From Thermaceae bacterium (GTDB lineage Bacteria; Deinococcota; Deinococci; Deinococcales; Marinithermaceae): a stretch of DNA of 11,689 nucleotides. Each line of letters begins with the position of its first letter. Position 1 is the first letter of the stretch. Location: assembly GCA_026989475.1 (NCBI GenBank), contig JALSJG010000219.1, positions 1-11,689 on the forward strand, read 5' to 3'. The position numbers and the translations under genes were made by a program. Positions 7,972 through 11,689 of the stretch are shown here, in pieces. Below the pieces are notes generated by a model. The model did not search any database. It was not told where the DNA came from and saw nothing but the letters and a program-made list of their open reading frames with translations.

Positions 7972-8005
7972 TTTTTGAATCCTCCCGGCCTCACTCCGGG
8001 ACCTT

Positions 8006-8036
8006 ATCGTACCCCGGAACGGCCGCCCTCCGTCAA
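8006..8036 (-). promoter_or_regulatory. Candidate promoter of the uracil permease gene
   Basis: On the minus strand the -35 box is TTGACG (8031-8036) and the -10 box is TACGAT (8006-8011). Both are identical to the dctQM promoter boxes, but the spacer is 19 bases, which is long. The predicted start near 7999 would clip the first hairpin of the leader, so the true start may be a few bases earlier or from another box. Confidence 0.45.
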
Positions 8037-8046
8037 GCTTGAGATT

Positions 8047-8075
8047 TTGCCCAATTCGCCAGGAAGCTATACAAT
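8047..8075 (+). promoter_or_regulatory. Promoter of prfB, nearly leaderless
   Basis: The -35 box is TTGCCC (8047-8052) and the -10 box is TACAAT (8070-8075), with a 17-base spacer. Predicted start of transcription is near 8082, only about three bases before the ATG at 8085. There is no SD site, so the message is probably translated as a leaderless mRNA. Confidence 0.6.
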
Positions 8076-8084
8076 GAGAAAGCC

Positions 8085-9165
8085 ATGGAGGTGCGCGAAC
8101 TGAGAAAACGCCTGGACGCCCTCAGGGGGTATCTTTGACATCCCGGGAAAGAAAGCCCGTCTAAAGGAGCTCGAGCCCAAGCTCGAGGACCCCGCGCTCT
8201 GGTCCGACCCGGAGCGGGCGAAAAAGCTCAGCCAGGAGGCCGCCCGGCTCCGGAAGGTGGTGGAGGAGTACGCGGCGCTGGAGGAGGACCTCGAGGGGCT
8301 CGCCGAGCTGGTCGAGGAGCTCGGCCCGGAGGCCGAGGACGAACTCGCCGCCGAGTTTACGGAGGCCGAAAAGCGGCTTGAAGCCCTCTACCGCGAAACC
8401 CTGCTCGCCTTCCCCCACGCCGAGAAAAACGCGATCCTCACCATCCAGCCCGGTGCCGGCGGCACCGAGGCGATGGACTGGGCTCAGATGCTTTTGCGCA
8501 TGTACACCAAGTGGGCGGAGAAGAAGGGCTTTTCCCTCGAGCTCGTGGACGTCGTCCCCGGCCCCGAGGCCGGCATCGACTACGCCCAGATGATCGTGCG
8601 GGGGGAGAACGCCTACGGCCTGCTCTCGGCGGAGGCCGGGGTGCACCGGCTGGTCCGGCCCTCCCCCTTCGACGCCTCCGGCCGACGCCACACCAGCTTC
8701 GCCGGGGTCGAGGTGATCCCCGAGATCGAGGACGAGATCGAGGTCGAGATCCGGCCCGAGGACTTAAGGATCGACGTCTTTCGCAGCCAGGGCGCGGGCG
8801 GCCAGCACGTGAACACCACCGACAGCGCGGTGCGGATCGTCCACCTGCCCACCGGGATCACGGTGACCAGCCAGGCGACCCGGAGCCAGCACAAGAACAA
8901 GGAGCTCGCGCTCAAGGTGCTGAAGGCGAGGCTCTTTGAGCTCGAGGAGCAGAAGCGAAAGGAGGAGCTGAAAAAGCTGAAGGGGGAAGTTCGCCCGATC
9001 GAGTGGGGCAGCCAGATCCGGAGCTACGTCCTCGACAAGCAGTACGTCAAGGACCACCGCACCGGGCTGATGCGGCACGACCCCGACGCGGTGCTCGAGG
9101 GCGACCTCGACGCGTTCATCTGGGCCGGCCTGGAGTGGAAGGCGAAAAACCGCGCCCCGGCCTAG
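8085..9165 (+). CDS. prfB: Peptide chain release factor 2, made by programmed +1 frameshift
   Basis: Release factor 2 recognises UGA (and UAA) in the ribosome and triggers peptide release. The first frame starts at ATG 8085 (MEVRELRKRLDALRGYL) and stops at TGA 8136-8138. A +1 shift at CTT (8133-8135), skipping T8136, joins the long frame (DIPGKKARLKELEP...) that ends at TAG 9163-9165. The product is 359 residues, against 365 in E. coli. The SPF anticodon tripeptide at about 193-195 marks it as RF2 rather than RF1 (which has PxT), and GAGGQ at about 237-240 is the catalytic GGQ loop. The usual RF2 order is present: an N-terminal charged helical domain, QPGAGGTEAMDWA, SPF, then GGQ. Expression is self-limiting: when RF2 is scarce the UGA is read slowly and shifting rises. 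Its stop abuts that of the convergent SDR gene. Confidence 0.97.
8124..8138 (+). other. RF2 programmed frameshift site
   Basis: AGGGGG (8124-8129), the internal SD-like stimulator, is followed by three bases and the slippery CTT-T with in-frame TGA, then C. Sequence and spacing match the E. coli prfB site (AGGGGG TAT CTT TGA C). The C after TGA makes a weak stop context that favours shifting. Translation downstream in the +1 frame is continuous and conserved, which confirms its use. Confidence 0.96.
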
Positions 9166-9855
9166 CTACCACGGAAGCGGCCGGCCCTCGCCCTCGAAAA
9201 AGCCTCCGGTGGGGCCGTCGTCGGGTAGGGTGGCGGCCCAGACCAGGGCCCGCGCCCCCTCTTCCGGGGAAAGCGGCGCCGCCGGCCCGCCCATCCGCGT
9301 GCGCACCCAGCCAGGATGGACCGCGTTCACCAGCACCCCGGTGCCCTTTAGCTCGGCGGCGAGCACCCTCGTGATCATGTTGAGGGCCGCCTTCGAGCTC
9401 CGGTAGGCGAGGTAGCCGGGCCCGGCGTGGGCGAGCGAGCCCATAATCGAGGAAACGTTTACGATCCGCCCGTAGCGCCGTTCCACCATCATCGGGGCGA
9501 AGGCCTGGGCCAGGCGGAGCGCCCCGTAGACGTTCGTCTCGAAGGTCCGCGCCACCGCCTCCAGGGGGACCTCGAGCCCCCGCACCCCCTCGTCGAGGAG
9601 AACGCCGGCGTTGTTGATGAGGGCATCCAGCCGGCCAAAGCGCTCCCGAACGAAGGCCAGCGCGGCCTCGGCGTCCTCCGCCCGGGTCACGTCCAGGACT
9701 AAAGGCTCGGCACCGATCTCGGCCGCCGCCCGCTCCACCGCCGACCGGTCGCGCCCCGAGAGGATGACCCGGTAGCCCCGGGCAAGGAGCGCTTTTGCCG
9801 CCGCAAAACCGATTCCCCGGTTGGCGCCGGTGATCAAAGCAACCCGTGCTTCCAC
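9166..9855 (-). CDS. Short-chain dehydrogenase/reductase (classical SDR)
   Basis: A 229-residue cytoplasmic NAD(P)H-dependent oxidoreductase. The Rossmann cofactor motif TGANRGIG is at 9-16 and the adenine-ring Asp in LDVT at about 54-57. NNAG is at 81-84. The catalytic set is Ser136 in NVSS and Tyr151-x3-Lys155 (YRSSK), with PG at 181-182. The Arg after the second strand (SGRDR, 33-37) suggests NADP(H). The C-terminus GPTGGFFEGEGRPLPW resembles carbonyl-reductase-like SDRs. The substrate cannot be told from sequence. It starts at GTG 9855 with a -10-like box six bases upstream and no SD site at usable distance, consistent with a leaderless mRNA. It is convergent with prfB with no base between the stop codons. 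Confidence 0.92.
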   Translation of the reverse strand: MEARVALITGANRGIGFAAAKALLARGYRVILSGRDRSAVERAAAEIGAEPLVLDVTRAEDAEAALAFVRERFGRLDALINNAGVLLDEGVRGLEVPLEAVARTFETNVYGALRLAQAFAPMMVERRYGRIVNVSSIMGSLAHAGPGYLAYRSSKAALNMITRVLAAELKGTGVLVNAVHPGWVRTRMGGPAAPLSPEEGARALVWAATLPDDGPTGGFFEGEGRPLPW

Positions 9856-9861
9856 GCCTCT

Positions 9862-9867
9862 AGCCTA
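9862..9867 (-). promoter_or_regulatory. -10 box TAGGCT for the SDR gene (leaderless start)
   Basis: On the minus strand TAGGCT is preceded by CCGG and followed by exactly six bases and then the GTG start, placing +1 on the start codon. No clear -35 box was seen. It supports the GTG start. Confidence 0.5.
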
Positions 9868-10036
9868 CCGGTCCGAAATAACCTTTCCGCGAGCCCGGCA
9901 CCCCTTAACCTAAAGTCAAACCATGACCGTTACTTCTGGCATTTGAAACCCCGGAGACCAGGTTCGAGAAAGTGGAGGTTTTCGGCGACAGCCCAGGCGT
10001 GGAATGAGCTCGTGCCCCGGAGCCGCCGGAGGCTTT

Positions 10037-10735
10037 TTATTTGGAGGCTGAGACCAACTGTTCGAAGAGTCCCCAGTGATCGGGGAGGAGTTCAGGGTGC
10101 CACTGGACGAGGAGGTAAAAGGGGTGACCCACGAGATGGGCGGCTTCGAGCACCCCGTCCGGCGCTTCGGCCAGCGGTTCGAGCCCATCCGGCAGCGCCT
10201 TCACCGCCTGATGGTGGTAGGAGTTGACCCGGAAGCGCTCCCCGAAAAGCTCAACCAATACGCCGTTTTTTAGAAGCCGGACCGAGTGCGCAAGCGCGGG
10301 CGGCGCCGAGTCCTGATAATGCTCGATGTCCCGGAAACCCGCCCGGCTGAGGTCCTGATAAAGGCTGCCCCCGAGCGCCACCGCCGCCACCTGCATCCCC
10401 CGGCAAACGCCGAGCAGAGGAAGGCCGTGCTCCGCCGCCCAGCGGGCGATGAAGACCTCCTGACGGTCGCGTTCTACACTGACCTCGCCAAGCTCGGGGA
10501 TGGGCTCTTCATTGTAGAGCGCGGGGTCGGGGTCGCCGCCCCCGGTCAGAATCACCCCATCGAGGCGGCGGAGGGCGGCTTCGAGCCGGTCCTCCTCCAT
10601 GGGCGGGAGGATGACCGGCACTCCTCCGACCGCCCGCACCGCTTTCAAGTAAGGCTCGAGCACCCCCCAGTGCCGCGCCGGCATCCGCCGGGAGTCGTTC
10701 CACCGGTACTGGGCCGTTAAGCCAACGAGCCGCAT
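10037..10735 (-). CDS. Class I glutamine-amidotransferase-like hydrolase (peptidase C26, PuuD-like)
   Basis: A 232-residue cytoplasmic enzyme of the peptidase C26 group, whose known members cleave gamma-glutamyl amides, such as gamma-glutamyl-GABA hydrolase (PuuD) of putrescine breakdown. The triad is visible: Cys111 in LGVCRGMQ (nucleophile elbow), and His213 and Glu215 in QWHPE. TGGGDPDPALY (64-74) and NSYHHQAVK (171-179) are also family signatures. I prefer the ATG at 10735 over the upstream in-frame start at 10771, because the family begins close to MRLVGLT and a -10-like box (TAGCTT) lies seven bases before it. It is divergent from the membrane protein gene. No other polyamine genes are visible beside it, so the substrate is inferred only from family. 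Confidence 0.88.
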   Translation of the reverse strand: MRLVGLTAQYRWNDSRRMPARHWGVLEPYLKAVRAVGGVPVILPPMEEDRLEAALRRLDGVILTGGGDPDPALYNEEPIPELGEVSVERDRQEVFIARWAAEHGLPLLGVCRGMQVAAVALGGSLYQDLSRAGFRDIEHYQDSAPPALAHSVRLLKNGVLVELFGERFRVNSYHHQAVKALPDGLEPLAEAPDGVLEAAHLVGHPFYLLVQWHPELLPDHWGLFEQLVSASK

Positions 10736-10742
10736 ACGCCCC

Positions 10743-10748
10743 AAGCTA
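10743..10748 (-). promoter_or_regulatory. -10-like box TAGCTT for the C26 hydrolase gene
   Basis: On the minus strand TAGCTT lies seven bases before the ATG, which has no strong SD site. The expected transcript would have about one base of leader. There is no clear -35 box, so confidence is limited. Confidence 0.4.
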
Positions 10749-10777
10749 GGCGAACCGGGGCCCGGGCGCAACCCGGG

Positions 10778-10783
10778 TAGGAT
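10778..10783 (+). promoter_or_regulatory. -10 box TAGGAT for the small membrane protein gene
   Basis: TAGGAT follows CCCGGG and lies seven bases before the GTG at 10791. It overlaps the alternative ATG at 10782, which could not then be translated from this transcript. It thus favours GTG 10791 as the start. No clear -35 box was seen. Confidence 0.45.
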
Positions 10784-10790
10784 GGTCTTC

Positions 10791-11324
10791 GTGGACGCGA
10801 TCCGTTCGGCATGGCAAGCGACCGCGGTGGGTTACACCACGAGCCTGGTGGCGGGCTTTCTCTCCGGAGCCTTCCCGAACTCCTCCTTCCTGGGGCTGCT
10901 TTCCTTTTTCGGGCTCGCCTACTTCCTCTACGGGCTTTGGCGCGTGGCGAACGCGAGCGGCCGGCGGGAAGTCTTCTCCTTAAACCTCTGGGCCACGGCG
11001 ATCCAGTTCGCGAGCATCCTCCTCTTGGGCATGGCCTTCCTGGGAAGCGGGATCGAGGCCGGTAAGTTCACCCCGAGCGCGGGTGCCCTTCTCATGGCGC
11101 TTTTGGCGTTTTTAGGTTTTGTCTACGGCGCTTATCTGGAGATGAAGGGCCTCGCCGCCCTGGCCGAGGTGGGCGGGGTGCCGCTCATCGCCCGGGGCGG
11201 GCGGGTAGTCTTCATCGGTGCCCTTTTGACCCTCGTGCTCGTGGGCCTTTTGGTGATGCTGGTGGGCTATTTGATGGTGGCGGTAGGGCTCTGGCAGGGG
11301 CCTAAACTGAAGGCCGATGCTTGA
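10791..11324 (+). CDS. Small integral membrane protein, probably DUF996 family
   Basis: A protein of 177 residues (180 if it starts at ATG 10782) with four to five hydrophobic segments: near SLVAGFLSG, LGLLSFFGLAYFLYGLW, FASILLLGMAFLGS, LLMALLAFLGFVYGAYL and VVFIGALLTLVLVGLLVMLVG. The C-terminal pattern (LAEVGGVPLIARGG, then a long helix ending in LMVAVGLW) resembles, from memory, DUF996 membrane proteins, for which no function is known. I see no catalytic motif. The GTG at 10791 is preferred because a -10 box covers the earlier ATG. Its last eight bases overlap the ATG of the decarboxylase gene, so the two are probably co-transcribed and coupled. It could be a transporter accessory or structural membrane protein. 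Confidence 0.75.
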   Translation: MDAIRSAWQATAVGYTTSLVAGFLSGAFPNSSFLGLLSFFGLAYFLYGLWRVANASGRREVFSLNLWATAIQFASILLLGMAFLGSGIEAGKFTPSAGALLMALLAFLGFVYGAYLEMKGLAALAEVGGVPLIARGGRVVFIGALLTLVLVGLLVMLVGYLMVAVGLWQGPKLKADA

Positions 11325-11689
11325 TCCCCGGTTTCGCGAAGCCCTGATATCCCTCCTCGCCGAGGCCGAGACCCCCTTTTACGCCTACGACCTCGGCGCG
11401 ATCGAAGCCCAAGCCGAGCGGCTTCGAAAGGCGTTTCCCGGGGTCCGGTTCTTCTACGCGGTCAAGGCGAACCCCAGGCTCTTTCTGCTCCGCTTTCTAC
11501 GCGAAAAGGGATTTTTTGCCGAAACCGTTTCGCTTGGCGAGGTCTTCCGGGCGTACCGGGCCGGGTTCTTGCCCGAAGAAGTGCTCTTAAACGGCCCGGT
11601 GAAGCCCCCGCGCGTGCTGGCCGCGCTCGCTGGGGCCGGGGTTCCCTACCTCGGGGTGGACTCGATGGGGGAGCTCGAGCGCATCGCCC
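11317..11689 (+). CDS. lysA: PLP-dependent decarboxylase, diaminopimelate/ornithine type (3' end outside window)
   Basis: The first 124 residues of a fold-type III, alanine-racemase-like (group IV) decarboxylase. The pattern TPFYAYDLGAI, then FFYAVKANP with the PLP-binding Lys50, and FAETVSLGEVFRAYRAGF fits diaminopimelate decarboxylase (LysA), the last step of the DAP route to lysine. The substrate-selecting residues lie beyond the edge, so an ornithine, arginine or carboxynorspermidine-type decarboxylase remains possible. This matters because Thermaceae are known to make lysine through alpha-aminoadipate and carry ornithine in peptidoglycan. The ATG at 11317 has a modest site (GAAGG, 11309-11313) and overlaps the membrane-protein gene by eight bases. 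No in-frame stop occurs up to the window end. Confidence 0.85.
   Translation, partial: MLDPRFREALISLLAEAETPFYAYDLGAIEAQAERLRKAFPGVRFFYAVKANPRLFLLRFLREKGFFAETVSLGEVFRAYRAGFLPEEVLLNGPVKPPRVLAALAGAGVPYLGVDSMGELERIA

Larger units (their letters stand above)
7906..8005 (-). promoter_or_regulatory. Structured uracil permease leader with alternative pairings
   Basis: Going 5' to 3' on the minus strand there are four elements. (1) A hairpin, TCCCGG - AGTGAGG loop - CCGGGA (7983-8001). (2) A self-complementary 14-mer (7958-7971). (3) The terminator (7931-7958). (4) GGCCTCGCTC (7920-7929), which can pair with GAGTGAGGCC (7987-7996) over 10 base pairs, counting one G-U. That long-range stem competes with hairpin 1. 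It also occupies a CCTC that could otherwise cover the ribosome site GGAGG (7911-7915). The wobble works only in minus-strand RNA. The loop GTGAGG plus the upstream TCC partly resembles the PyrR binding-loop consensus UCCNGNGAGGYU, but with extra bases, so PyrR control is only a possibility. Confidence 0.55.

Noticed and set aside
9945..9985. GGTTCGA resembling a tRNA T-loop
   Set aside because: The flanking bases do not form a T-stem, and no anticodon or acceptor stem can be drawn upstream.
10016..10042. Plus-strand hairpin with T-run (AGCC...GGCT then TTTTTATTT), suggesting a small RNA in 9868-10042
   Set aside because: The stem is only four clean base pairs plus a mismatch. No good promoter or gene lies upstream on that strand, and it points against the hydrolase gene it would follow.

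Overview
The window is high-GC, gene-dense bacterial DNA, probably from the Deinococcus-Thermus phylum and most like Thermaceae (Thermus, Meiothermus, Oceanithermus, Marinithermus). The evidence is strong G/C bias at third codon positions and GTG/TTG starts. Several genes also lack a Shine-Dalgarno (SD) site and have a TANNNT box 6-10 bases before the start codon, as expected for leaderless mRNAs in this phylum. The TRAP solute-binding protein also resembles, from memory, the Thermus thermophilus lactate-binding protein TTHA0766. Genus assignment is inference.

Layout. Positions 1-850 (+) hold the end of a tandem universal stress protein. Positions 847-2144 (-) hold two coupled, unrecognised exported proteins. 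The second of these reads through an in-frame TGA into 36 more plausible codons. Positions 2218-3447 (+) encode an MFS transporter. Positions 3555-5470 (+) encode the small and large membrane subunits of a TRAP transporter, behind a well-formed promoter with a palindrome in its spacer. The matching Tat-exported solute-binding protein lies convergently at 5522-6601 (-), and one strong hairpin separates the two. Positions 6688-7905 (-) encode a uracil permease whose leader holds a complete intrinsic terminator, so it is probably attenuated. Positions 8085-9165 (+) encode release factor 2 with the classic programmed +1 frameshift. An SDR oxidoreductase (9166-9855, -) and a class I glutamine-amidotransferase-like hydrolase (10037-10735, -) follow. 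Last come a small DUF996-like membrane protein (10791-11324, +) and, overlapping it, the start of a PLP-dependent decarboxylase of the LysA family (11317 to the edge, +).

The genes are mostly core or nutrient-uptake functions: organic-acid uptake (TRAP), uracil uptake, an MFS exporter or importer, translation termination and small-molecule enzymes. I saw no mobile element, CRISPR array, rRNA or tRNA. The most interesting parts are regulatory: the uracil permease leader, with a terminator and a competing long-range pairing; the operator-like palindrome in the TRAP promoter; the interrupted secreted-protein gene; and a recurrent CCGG-plus-TANNNT promoter pattern. No gene-free stretch exceeds 300 bases. 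The longest, 9868-10036, shows nothing convincing apart from a weak hairpin with a T-run.
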